From positions 1-32,977 of the forward strand of contig CAZAKZ010000058.1 of NCBI GenBank assembly GCA_964485695.1: a DNA stretch of 32,977 nt. The letters are read 5' to 3'. A program made the position numbers and the translations under genes. Positions 8,428-15,535 of the stretch are shown here, one piece after another (position 1 is the stretch's first letter; each line of letters opens with the position of its first letter). This DNA comes from CAZAKZ01 sp964485695. Its GTDB lineage: Bacteria; Planctomycetota; JAFGQW01. The notes beneath the pieces were generated by a model. It was not told the origin of the DNA and searched no databases. It saw nothing but the letters and a program-made list of their open reading frames with translations.

Positions 8428-8849
8428 ACCAAAATCCAACCGGAAACCTCACCCCCCGCGCTATGTTTTGAACAGGAAGGCAGCAAAGGAAGCAAAGGGT
8501 CGGACTGCGCTCCTCTTCGCTGTCTTCGCTTCCTTCCTGTTCAACCCTCCCCTCCCACGGTAGTGCGGTTCTTTGTCGCAACCCGTTCGGCGTAAGGACT
8601 CTACACGTGATGGTCACACATGGAGCGTATGTTGCGTTCTCAGTCGCGCAACGCACAACACCTGAACTGGTGGACGATTCCGAGAAGCCCTCCCTCGTCA
8701 ACCGTAAAGGAAGCAAAGGGTCGGACTGCGCTCCTCTTCGCTGTCTTCGCTTCCTTCCTGTTCAACCCTCCCCTCCCACCCTCCCCAAAACAACCTTGAC
8801 TTCCCCTCCCCCCTTGGCCGAGCATTCGCCCGAATCGAATCCTCTGATT
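8428..8849. repeat. Intergenic region with a 74-bp perfect direct repeat
   Basis: 8485-8558 and 8706-8779 are identical over 74 bp, 221 bp apart. The first copy is enclosed by inverted repeats (TTGAACAGGAAGG at 8468-8480 with its complement at 8532-8544); the second lacks the left arm. Read on the minus strand the unit gives an NRKEAKTAKRSAVRPFASF-like string. Small open frames across this region are repeat-derived and are not called as genes. Confidence 0.85.
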
Positions 8850-9425
8850 ATGGAAACACACATCCCAACCCGCGACGAAGCAATGGCGCTCCTCAGGGAG
8901 TACAATGCCAGCGAATCTCTCATCAACCATGCCCTGGCCGTGGAGGGTGTCATGCGTTACATGGCGCGCAAGCATGGCGAAGACGAGGATAAGTGGGGCG
9001 TCATCGGTCTGATTCACGATCTGGACTACGAACGTTTTCCGGAGCAGCACTGCACCAAGACCAGGGAGCTTTTGGAGCGTCATGGTTGGCCGGCGGACTA
9101 CATCAGGGCGGTAATCTCGCACGGCTGGGGAATCTGCAGTGACGCCGAACCCCTGTCCCTTCTCGAAAGGACTCTTTTTGCCATCGACGAGTTAACGGGC
9201 TTCATCACGGCCTGCGCGCTGGTGCGGCCGTCGCGCAACGTGATGGATCTCAAGGTGAAATCTGCGAAGAAGAAGTGGAAGCAGCGGGGTTTCGCTGCCG
9301 GCGCCGACCGCGAGCTCATCCAGAGGGGTGCCGTCATGCTGGGCGTCGAGCTCGACGTACTCATCAACGACGTCATCATGGGCATGCGCGAAGTAGCCCC
9401 CGCCATCGGTCTCCGGATGGAGTGA
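8850..9425 (+). CDS. HD-domain phosphohydrolase
   Basis: Small (191 aa) predicted metal-dependent phosphohydrolase of the HD superfamily. Visible metal-ligand pattern: a first His in SLINHALAVEGVMRYMA, the HD pair in IGLIHDLDYERFPEQH (about residue 58), a further His in VISHGWG and a downstream Asp in AIDELTGFI. ATG8850 is chosen because homology-like sequence begins at METHIPTRDEAMALLREYN and everything upstream is repeat DNA. The Shine-Dalgarno is weak. The substrate cannot be told. It is a single gene between a repeat-rich gap and the tRNA. Confidence 0.8.
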   Translation: METHIPTRDEAMALLREYNASESLINHALAVEGVMRYMARKHGEDEDKWGVIGLIHDLDYERFPEQHCTKTRELLERHGWPADYIRAVISHGWGICSDAEPLSLLERTLFAIDELTGFITACALVRPSRNVMDLKVKSAKKKWKQRGFAAGADRELIQRGAVMLGVELDVLINDVIMGMREVAPAIGLRME

Positions 9426-9549
9426 CGGGCCTGGCCGCCGGGGAATTCACCACGGAGGTTTGGAGACGCGGAGAGAGCGCTGGAGCTCCTCCGCGCCTCC
9501 GAAACTCCGTAGTGAAAGCCCCAACTTTGTTCCCGCCCATTTTTTCCTG
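9426..9549. repeat. GGAG-rich inverted repeat after the HD gene
   Basis: An imperfect inverted repeat, CACGGAGGTTTGGAGACGCG at 9451-9470 against a CGCGCCTCCGAAACTCCG arm ending near 9515, can fold into a long hairpin. It may serve as the transcript end for the HD gene or be another dispersed element. No gene is seen. Confidence 0.6.
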
Positions 9550-9577
9550 TTGCATTCGTCTCCTGGTATGCTATGTT
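9550..9577 (+). promoter_or_regulatory. Candidate sigma70-type promoter for the tRNA gene
   Basis: TTGCAT (9550-9555) and TATGTT (9572-9577) are separated by 16 bp and lie about 55 bp upstream of the tRNA. The match is plausible but imperfect. Confidence 0.4.
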
Positions 9578-9632
9578 CACACCGTTGTTTGAGAAATCGA
9601 ACCCAAACAACCGATCGAAGACAATTTCTTAG

Positions 9633-9709
<77 letters not shown>

Positions 9710-9716
9710 ATTTTGA

Positions 9717-9748
9717 GGGGTTACGAGAGATCGTAACCCCTTCTTTTT
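9717..9748 (+). terminator. Rho-independent terminator of tRNA-fMet
   Basis: A perfect 10-bp stem, GGGGTTACGA (9717-9726) with TCGTAACCCC (9731-9740), GAGA loop, followed by TTCTTTTT. It starts 8 nt after the CCA end. Confidence 0.9.
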
Positions 9749-9837
9749 GTGCCATTTACGCAAGAAACCCCTTATTTCCCTGTGTTCTGCCTCATCCCCT
9801 GAAACACCCCGTTCAGGGTGAAAACCGTCGGACGAAA

Positions 9838-9893
9838 GCACCCACAAACGCACCCACAAGCACCCACAGCGCACCCACAAAGCACCCACAAAA
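9838..9893. repeat. Five GCACCCACA units at 10-12 bp spacing
   Basis: Units start at 9838, 9850, 9860, 9871 and 9882, that is one per helical turn on the same face of the DNA. It could be an array of arm-type binding sites for an integrase or another DNA-binding protein. The spacers vary by a base, unlike a slippage microsatellite. Confidence 0.7.
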
Positions 9894-9905
9894 ACCGGGA
9901 CACCC

Positions 9906-9941
9906 GCTCGTCAGGCTACTTTCCTGAAGACCCAGGGTTCA
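9906..9941 (+). other. Degenerate tRNA-fMet fragment (att-like)
   Basis: Aligns without gaps to tRNA positions 9655-9690 at a constant offset of 251, with 27 of 36 bases identical. Both sides of the anticodon stem (GCTCGTCAGG and CCTGAAG) and the T-arm GGTTCA are kept, while the 7-nt anticodon loop is CTACTTT instead of CTCATAA. It has no acceptor stem and no sensible anticodon, so it is not a functional tRNA. A decayed or diverged attachment site is the likeliest explanation. Confidence 0.6.
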
Positions 9942-10186
9942 GGAATATTGCCGGAGAATCCCTGACGAGACTCTTCGCTATGGGACTTCCTGACACCGGA
10001 GAGTTGTTGGTGTTCTCCCTGATACCAGAACGAGATCTACGTGCGCGCCGTGGTCTGCGGCACAACTGCCTCCCCTCCAAACACGCCAGTTCAAATGTGA
10101 CCGCCAATTTCATGGTCCACGTAGCGGCGACGTGCGGGGGCGCCTAAACGCCCAGAGCACGACGTCGCGGCGGAGATGTGTCCACG

Positions 10187-10642
10187 TCAGAACGGACAGT
10201 CGTCGGGATCGATGGTGCCAGCGTGTGATTCCGGCACCGGGCGCGCAGGTGGTGGAGGCGGTGGCGGCGTGGGGCGGTTGCCCTGGCCGGCGCGATTGGC
10301 GGGGTTGTCTTCGATTAGGCCGAGTTTGACCAGGCGGGCAGTGATGGCGCCGGTGGTGCGGCCGTGATCCACGGCGATCTCCGGGATAGGCTTGTGAACG
10401 GTGAAAGCATCACGGAGGCGTCGCTCCTCTTCCGGGGTCCATTTGCCGCCGGCGCGGGGTTTGGTTGGGTCTTTCGGCTTCGCCGGCGTCTTGCCGGATT
10501 CCATGGCCGCCAAGGCCGTGTAGAGGGCACGGACCGTATCGGCGCGCTGGTATGGGCCGTCCTCCGGGAACCTCTCGCCGGTGTACGGATCCACACCATC
10601 GGCCAAGGCTAGGATGATTTCTTGTGCGCGGTCGAGTTCCAT
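10187..10642 (-). CDS. Small HTH protein with SSB-like C-terminal tip
   Basis: A 151-aa protein in three parts. The N-terminus (MELDRAQEIILALADGVDPY... to about residue 50) is a short domain seen again in a mini-paralog at 16269-16436. The middle (about 66-107) is a SANT/Myb-like or HTH segment, KWTPEEERRLRDAF...IAVDHGRTTGAI, then LVKLGLI, of the kind that reads DNA. A Gly/Pro-rich linker (NRAGQGNRPTPPPPPPP) then leads to the end DPDDCPF. This end resembles the acidic DDDIPF tip with which SSB recruits repair and replication proteins. ATG10642 is preferred; an in-frame GTG at 10654 is also possible. Function unknown; a DNA-replication or recombination accessory role for the island is an inference. 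Confidence 0.7.
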   Translation of the reverse strand: MELDRAQEIILALADGVDPYTGERFPEDGPYQRADTVRALYTALAAMESGKTPAKPKDPTKPRAGGKWTPEEERRLRDAFTVHKPIPEIAVDHGRTTGAITARLVKLGLIEDNPANRAGQGNRPTPPPPPPPARPVPESHAGTIDPDDCPF

Positions 10643-10703
10643 GAGTGGCTTCACTTCCTTGTCTTGCGCATTTCACTCTGCAATAGTCTAAGCAGTTCTG
10701 CAA

Positions 10704-10721
10704 CGTCGAGATTAATCGACG
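10704..10721. promoter_or_regulatory. Candidate operator palindrome
   Basis: CGTCGA-GATTAA-TCGACG, a perfect 6-bp inverted repeat in the 155-bp divergent gap between the HTH gene (minus) and the next plus-strand gene. It is a plausible repressor site. No flanking promoter boxes were clear. Confidence 0.45.
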
Positions 10722-10797
10722 CAGCGCAAACGGGAAGCCCGATACCGGGGAAACCGAAGAGAATGGCAGCAGCAGGTCGTATCGATTGGTGGTGAGC

Positions 10798-11553
10798 ATG
10801 CAGTCTTTGGCAACCGTTCTCCGGAACTATGCCGACGCATTTCGGGAACTGATCAACAGCAAAGTCCCCGAGTCATATGATGATCTGCAGGCAGCACTGC
10901 GCCTGAACAAGGCTGAGGACTGGGGGTTCGTGTGCTGCGCGATGGACATCATCGGCGACGCGCTTCTCGCTCTAGAGAGCTTCCTGCGATTCGGGTTGGA
11001 TGGACCAACGAAATACGACGAGGACGGCGAGAAGTACCTGCGCCTCTACGGCGTGCTGAATGCCGCCTACATCCAGCAGGGGGCAGTCTGCAAGCTTCAC
11101 AAACTGATGAACTGCCCAAACTCGAAGGACGTGAGAGCATCAGTGGATGCCCTGGCAATCTGCGGCATTCGACACAAGCTGGGGGCGCATTGCGTCGACT
11201 ACTGTGAGGACTGGGAATCCGGAGAGACTGCGTCGTTTGTGCCTGTCCGCATCTGTCTAGGCGGATTCACGTGCGTGTTTACGGATACGTCCGGAGTGAA
11301 GGCAGGTGAAGTCGATGTTCAGGATCTTCTTCAAGAACACCTGAGACTGATGATCGAGATTCTGGACGGCATCTATGAAAAGGCGGTTCAGACGCTGCAT
11401 AGGGGACACGAGAAGGTGCTTGCTGAATGTGCAGAACGCTTGGAGTATCTGAGGATCGAGAAGGACGGCGGACTGGTCATTCGCTCTGCAGCCACCAACG
11501 GCGAGACGAAACCGATATTCGTCGTCGCGGCTCCGAGGCCGGCGAACGAATGA
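10798..11553 (+). CDS. Unknown protein with HEPN-like RxxxxxH motif
   Basis: A 251-aa mostly helical protein that I do not recognise. A segment 'CGIRHKLGAHCVDYCEDW' (about residues 122-139) contains R-x5-H in the setting 'IRHKLGAH', as in HEPN-type RNases and HEPN-like abortive-infection proteins where this motif forms the active site. The rest is helical at the N-terminus (LATVLRNYADAFRELI), with a strand-rich patch FVPVRICLGGFTCVFTDTSG and a helical C-terminal part. It has its own divergent control region, is not part of the minus-strand block, and converges on the DUF3326 gene. A TTG at 10786 could extend it by four codons. The HEPN assignment rests on one motif only. Confidence 0.6.
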   Translation: MQSLATVLRNYADAFRELINSKVPESYDDLQAALRLNKAEDWGFVCCAMDIIGDALLALESFLRFGLDGPTKYDEDGEKYLRLYGVLNAAYIQQGAVCKLHKLMNCPNSKDVRASVDALAICGIRHKLGAHCVDYCEDWESGETASFVPVRICLGGFTCVFTDTSGVKAGEVDVQDLLQEHLRLMIEILDGIYEKAVQTLHRGHEKVLAECAERLEYLRIEKDGGLVIRSAATNGETKPIFVVAAPRPANE

Positions 11554-11639
11554 CGCGAGGTCACCGCGCCGCCGAAATCCCTTGCGGACGAATCCGTTAC
11601 TGCCCCGGACAGAATCCCGTACCAACTCTGCCGATCAAC

Positions 11640-13016
11640 CTAGGGAAGCGTCTCAGATGCGGAGACGGGCGAACGGAGGGCTGACGCCGCGCCGCCCGCG
11701 GCCGCCCTGGACCGCACTACCGTGTCGCCGAGAGGACGGCGAACGGTCTCCACTGCCACTCCGGCCTTCAGCGCGGTCATGACACCGACGGCCTCAAGGT
11801 AGTTCTCAACAACGAAGAGCTTTCCGGTGTCGAAAGGCAGATCCTCCAGCCTGTTCTGCATGCAGTTCTTGTTCTCTTTAACGGCGATAACAGGAATGCC
11901 CTGCTCAAGGGCCGCGAGCGTAGGCAAGCCCACACAACCATCGGGAATAACAAGGCAGGACACGTTCTGCACTGTCAGAAGACCGGAATCGCCATGGATC
12001 GGAGCGTTCGGAATCACTCGAGGGCTTCGGTGAAGCCCCTTTAGGATGCAATGGAGATATGTCGTCGAGACGGCCTCGGCCGACTTCCTGGGATCCACCA
12101 CACCCACGTTCAAGTTCATGACCTCTGCAGACGTCATCATGGGAGAATGTGCGGACGGAACATTGAACATCATAGAGATGGCGTGCGTCAGCATTGCCTC
12201 AACTCCACCCCAGGGATTGATCATGTTGGAGTCCCTGTCGAAATAGTCCCCGTGGAAGTGCTCGGGAACCTGAATGAGGGATGTGAGTGCGACGGCGTCG
12301 TAGTCCGAACGGTACTCCTCCAACGCCTCGTAAAGATACTCCAGGAACTCAATCCGTCCTACAGCCCGGCCGGAATTGGAGAAGAGCGATCGCATCAAGA
12401 CTCTGTCTTCCATTGTGACCACGAGGGGACAATCGAGGCCCAGGGCTGCGCGCGCTGCGGACGCTGAGTTGATGGCCAGTTCGTGGAACATCTGATCGGC
12501 ATGCCGATCGACAACCATCATGACTCGATTGGACCGTACTTTCTGGAGTCCGACCGTCCCCATCATCAGTCTTGATATGACACTGCCTTCAACATAGAGA
12601 CCGTTCTCAGGCAACTCGTTGATGTCGGCGGCGTTGACAACGTTAGGATGGGTAATGAGATTGTCGCAGTTGGCCGCCAGCAGTCTCGCAACGGCACCAG
12701 AATCCCCCGAATGTCCACCGATCTCGGCACCAATGCCAGTGGGAACCAGAAGAGCCGCATTGAAACTGCCGCTGTTGTCGTACTGCCTGCGGCGCAAGTT
12801 GAAAATGGGCTCAATCTTCTCGGCAATAGTCTCGGATATTCCGGCGAGGATGCCGACTTCACAATGATATCCGTCAGCGTCCGTGCATGTTACGGCCACC
12901 CGGACTGGCACTTCGCCTTCGCTCAATGCGGCAAGAATCGACTCGCCAAGATAGGCAAGTGGATTGTTGCCGCTATCTCGCGCTGGTATCAGCATCTCTT
13001 TCTCTGTCAATTGCAT
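11640..13016 (-). CDS. DUF3326-family protein
   Basis: A 458-aa protein. From about residue 85 on it matches the DUF3326 pattern as I know it from cyanobacteria and plastid-bearing organisms: VPTGIGAEIGGHSGD, LITHPNVVNAADINELPEN, YVEGSVISRLMMGTVGL, FHELAINSASAARAALGLDCP, and later CLVIPDGCVGLPTLAALEQG with IPVIAVKENKN. Biochemical function is unknown for the family. The first ~85 residues (MLIPARDSGNNPLAYLGESI...) are an additional N-terminal segment. ATG13016 is chosen over an upstream in-frame start because it lies 1 nt from the stop codon of the SpeD-like gene, which implies translational coupling. It is the last gene of the minus-strand block and converges on the HEPN-like gene. Confidence 0.8.
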   Translation of the reverse strand: MQLTEKEMLIPARDSGNNPLAYLGESILAALSEGEVPVRVAVTCTDADGYHCEVGILAGISETIAEKIEPIFNLRRRQYDNSGSFNAALLVPTGIGAEIGGHSGDSGAVARLLAANCDNLITHPNVVNAADINELPENGLYVEGSVISRLMMGTVGLQKVRSNRVMMVVDRHADQMFHELAINSASAARAALGLDCPLVVTMEDRVLMRSLFSNSGRAVGRIEFLEYLYEALEEYRSDYDAVALTSLIQVPEHFHGDYFDRDSNMINPWGGVEAMLTHAISMMFNVPSAHSPMMTSAEVMNLNVGVVDPRKSAEAVSTTYLHCILKGLHRSPRVIPNAPIHGDSGLLTVQNVSCLVIPDGCVGLPTLAALEQGIPVIAVKENKNCMQNRLEDLPFDTGKLFVVENYLEAVGVMTALKAGVAVETVRRPLGDTVVRSRAAAGGAASALRSPVSASETLP

Positions 13017-13017
13017 A

Positions 13018-13395
13018 TCAAACCCTTTCGATGAAGTGAGTTTTGCACTCTTGGGCGCCAAACCACTCTCGTGTAATTCTCTCCGCCAAATCTACATCAT
13101 AATCCTTGCAGGAGAAGATGTTAATGTAAGCCGCCTTCATGAGTTCCAGCGTGTGAATGACAATGGTACTGGTCAAAATGAACTGTACCGCGGAAGTGCC
13201 TTTCGTATGAGGGGAGGTCTGCTGCTCCTCCTCCGGGACTCCCACATCGTCCCAGAAATACCGTTCACACTTTTCCATCTTGATCGCCTTGCACAGTTTC
13301 TCGAAATAGCCGTCCAGGCTCTCTCGGTTGAACGTTGATACATCACACCGATGGAGATCCAAAACCAACTCATATCCGTATGCTTCTCGTGGCAT
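13018..13395 (-). CDS. SpeD-like (S-adenosylmethionine decarboxylase-fold) protein
   Basis: A 125-aa protein matching prokaryotic AdoMet decarboxylase (SpeD) in length and pattern. SpeD enzymes self-cleave at a Glu-Ser bond, making a pyruvoyl group from the Ser. The N-terminus YGYELVLDLHRCD matches the usual first strand. The core GTSAVQFILTSTIVIHTLEL, then AAYINIFSC, keeps Ser76, His81 and Cys96 at exactly the spacing of the canonical Ser63, His68 and Cys83. The Glu before the Ser is Thr75 and the His after it is Thr77, and the usual HTWPE is HTLEL. It may therefore act on another substrate or process differently. It sits 17 nt after the HD gene and 1 nt before the DUF3326 gene. No spermidine synthase gene is near. 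Confidence 0.75.
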   Translation of the reverse strand: MPREAYGYELVLDLHRCDVSTFNRESLDGYFEKLCKAIKMEKCERYFWDDVGVPEEEQQTSPHTKGTSAVQFILTSTIVIHTLELMKAAYINIFSCKDYDVDLAERITREWFGAQECKTHFIERV

Positions 13396-13412
13396 GAGTG
13401 CATCCTACGACG

Positions 13413-14987
13413 TCATTTGGTCGCCCTGTAGCGCTGATGGGCGTGGCCACACCAGGCTTCAAGATCCTCTTTGCGCTTACTCGTATGCACATCGATCCGA
13501 TCATCCCGACAAGAAAGAACATACTCGCCTTCATCAAACTTCTTTCCGCCAATCTGAGTCTTTGGCAGGTAGCCCCTGTTCTTGTTGTCCGCGCCCCTCC
13601 GAATTTCAAAGAAAAACTCTCTTCGCTGTTGTTTGACCGTCATTCTCACTCGCGTGATCGTGCAGTATTTGTCGCTGCTGGGGAGATCAAGCGAGTAGAC
13701 GGTGCACAGCCGTTGCGCTTTGCGCCAGAAGAAATTGAAGTAGTCCTTCAAGTCCCGGGAAGCGTCGAAATCGTACAATATGTCAATCTCGACATCTTCG
13801 CCTTGCTTGGGATTGCTGGGAGTGAACTCTATAGCGGCATCAGCAGTCGTGTCGGAGTATTTCCTCGAAAGAAGCTCCCGACCATACCTCGAGAACTCTT
13901 CGAGTTCGTCAGCGATGAACAAGAGGTCCGCGAGGCTCCCTATCTGGTTCATATGGGCAAAATCAAACTCGTGCTGCGCAATCGCGAAGAGGATGTCACC
14001 GCGAATGATGTTCTCCACGGCTTCCGCATCCTCCAAGCCCCATTCCTCTCCAGTGCCGCGAACCCAGGACTCAGCAAACAACCCGACGAGCTTGTAGAGG
14101 ATGTAGGCGCTCAGAATGCCATGCTGTCTCTTTTCCAGAGCGCGACAGAGCCGCCAGTACGTGGAGTCATCCCGGTAGCAACGGATCTTCACCTTCTCAT
14201 CAGTATCGACGTTTTGGTCTCTGTAATTCTCGCTTGGGACAATGATGACATCCATGGCCATAAGCTCAAGGACTTGCGAAACCAAGTACTGTTGCTCGAC
14301 ATCTAACGAGTACCCCACCTGCTTGAAGGCGGGTAGATCAAAGAACTCGATCACCTCCCTGACGCGGTCATTTATCTTGTCCAACTTCGCGGGGGAATAT
14401 CCCAAGTCATGACAAAGGGCCATGATACACCAGATAGAATCACGCTTCTCGTTTACCTGCTCGCGAATGTCCTGCTCTTTCTTGCGAGCACAGCGCATCA
14501 AGTCCTTCTTGTACGATGCCTTCTCTTTCTCGAAGTCATTGTAAAGATACCAGTTCAGGTTGCCATGGACCCCGGGGACGTGCTCGCGCAGTATGTACTC
14601 GCCGATGAAATAGACCCATATCGAATGCAGGGTGTGATCCCGGTAGTATGGCTCAAGTCCATAGAGCACGTCCTCAAATAGAGTCGCCTTCTCAAGGTAT
14701 CGAAAAAGAGCCGAGTTCCCCTTGGAATCACTGTCGATGCAGTTCAACGCCGAACTGACCAATTCGTGCCAAAGGTCACGGCCCTTCGTATGCGTGTCAT
14801 ACCAGTCCAGGTTGGTGCTGAGGCCACCTTCCTTATTGCTGGCTGCTTCGAAATCGGGGATAAGGCTATCAAGATGGGCGAGGATGACCCGCTGCTCCTC
14901 AGAGCCCTTTGGCAGGAATTGAATCTCCCCCTTCTTTGCCCAGCCCTGGTACTTCTTCAGGAGCGACAGTACGGTGATCTTCTCCAT
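13413..14987 (-). CDS. HD-domain phosphohydrolase-like protein
   Basis: A 524-aa protein. Its middle part (about 115-370) carries an HD-superfamily metal-binding pattern: H118/H121 in YRDHTLHSIWVYFIGEYIL, HD at 193-194 in ALCHDLGYSPAKL, H289 in EKRQHGILSAYILYKL, H339 in FAIAQHEFDF and D360 in LLFIADELEEFSRYGRE. Such proteins hydrolyse nucleotides, cyclic nucleotides or phosphoesters. The N-terminal 110 residues and C-terminal 150 residues (KQGEDVEIDILYDFDASRD, FFEIRRGADNKNRG) are additional domains I do not recognise. Starts at ATG14987, 13 nt after the preceding gene's stop. The conserved order HD, SpeD-like, DUF3326 with tight spacing suggests one functional unit. Composition is lower in GC than the chromosome on the left. 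Confidence 0.75.
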   Translation of the reverse strand: MEKITVLSLLKKYQGWAKKGEIQFLPKGSEEQRVILAHLDSLIPDFEAASNKEGGLSTNLDWYDTHTKGRDLWHELVSSALNCIDSDSKGNSALFRYLEKATLFEDVLYGLEPYYRDHTLHSIWVYFIGEYILREHVPGVHGNLNWYLYNDFEKEKASYKKDLMRCARKKEQDIREQVNEKRDSIWCIMALCHDLGYSPAKLDKINDRVREVIEFFDLPAFKQVGYSLDVEQQYLVSQVLELMAMDVIIVPSENYRDQNVDTDEKVKIRCYRDDSTYWRLCRALEKRQHGILSAYILYKLVGLFAESWVRGTGEEWGLEDAEAVENIIRGDILFAIAQHEFDFAHMNQIGSLADLLFIADELEEFSRYGRELLSRKYSDTTADAAIEFTPSNPKQGEDVEIDILYDFDASRDLKDYFNFFWRKAQRLCTVYSLDLPSSDKYCTITRVRMTVKQQRREFFFEIRRGADNKNRGYLPKTQIGGKKFDEGEYVLSCRDDRIDVHTSKRKEDLEAWCGHAHQRYRATK

Positions 14988-15000
14988 ATGTCATTCTCCG

Positions 15001-15513
15001 CTAGGGCAAGAGGGGTTCGTTGACCCAGTTCAGTGCATCACTCGAAATGTGATTCAGGACACGATAGTGCATTTCCTGAACCGCGGCTTTCACGTCGCGT
15101 TTGTTGCCCGTAAGCCACCACTCATCATGTAGCTTCCCCTTGATGCAGACCTTCCCTTGGTCGCTGACGGAGAGGGACGCCAGAGGTTTCTCCTCACGCG
15201 TCTTTCGCTTGTTTGGCCCGATGGAGTGTGGATACCGCGGTTTGCGGAGAGCTCCGTACACGATTGAACCTTCAGCCGCCTCATCGTCAAAAGTGATGAC
15301 AAAATCGACATAGAGCTTAACGCGCCTATGGGGGAGGTCTTTTCCCGTCAGTGTAATCCGTTTGGTACGGGCATTGCTCTTCTTGCCGGTTGTCTTAGCG
15401 GTGGCAACCAAGGTTGCACGGACCTTCGTTAGCCAGTCCTCGATTTGTTTGACCTGCTTCCGCACAGCGCGAAGGCTCCGCTCTGCTTTCTTGCACTTAC
15501 CAGATTTTGACAC
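15001..15513 (-). CDS. Unknown basic protein, first gene of the HD/SpeD-like/DUF3326 set
   Basis: A 170-aa lysine- and arginine-rich protein that I do not recognise. Residues about 9-42 (KAERSLRAVRKQVKQIEDWL...) form a probable coiled coil. A strand-rich middle (RVKLYVDFVITFDDEAAEGS, VYGALRKPRYPH) and the segment LHDEWWLTGN follow. It ends with SSDALNWVNEPLLP. It lies 13 nt upstream of the HD gene on the same strand, so it is likely cotranscribed. The basic character would allow nucleic-acid binding, which is only an inference. Confidence 0.65.
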   Translation of the reverse strand: MSKSGKCKKAERSLRAVRKQVKQIEDWLTKVRATLVATAKTTGKKSNARTKRITLTGKDLPHRRVKLYVDFVITFDDEAAEGSIVYGALRKPRYPHSIGPNKRKTREEKPLASLSVSDQGKVCIKGKLHDEWWLTGNKRDVKAAVQEMHYRVLNHISSDALNWVNEPLLP

Positions 15514-15535
15514 GTGAGACCTCCCCTGTATTTCA

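Larger units (their letters stand above)
9749..10186. other. Gene-free island edge with candidate recombination-site structure
   Basis: No convincing gene in 438 bp. It contains a CCCTGAA/TTCAGGG hairpin (9797-9818), a phased GCACCCACA array (9838-9893), a tRNA-like remnant (9906-9941) overlapping a TTCCTGAA/TTCAGGAA inverted pair, and CTCGTCAGG at 9907-9915 facing CCTGACGAG at 9960-9968. Further CCTGA words occur near 9989 and 10018. This is the kind of layout found beside tRNA genes used by tyrosine recombinases, but no recombinase gene is present here. Confidence 0.6.

Noticed and set aside
9838..9893. CRISPR or microsatellite
   Set aside because: Units are too short for CRISPR, and the spacing is too irregular in sequence for simple slippage; better explained as a phased binding array.
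9906..9945. Second functional tRNA gene
   Set aside because: No acceptor stem, no D-arm and an implausible anticodon loop (CTACTTT).
13398..14306. 302-aa plus-strand open frame opposite the HD gene
   Set aside because: The minus strand carries the HD metal ligands and couples with its neighbours; the plus frame has no motif.
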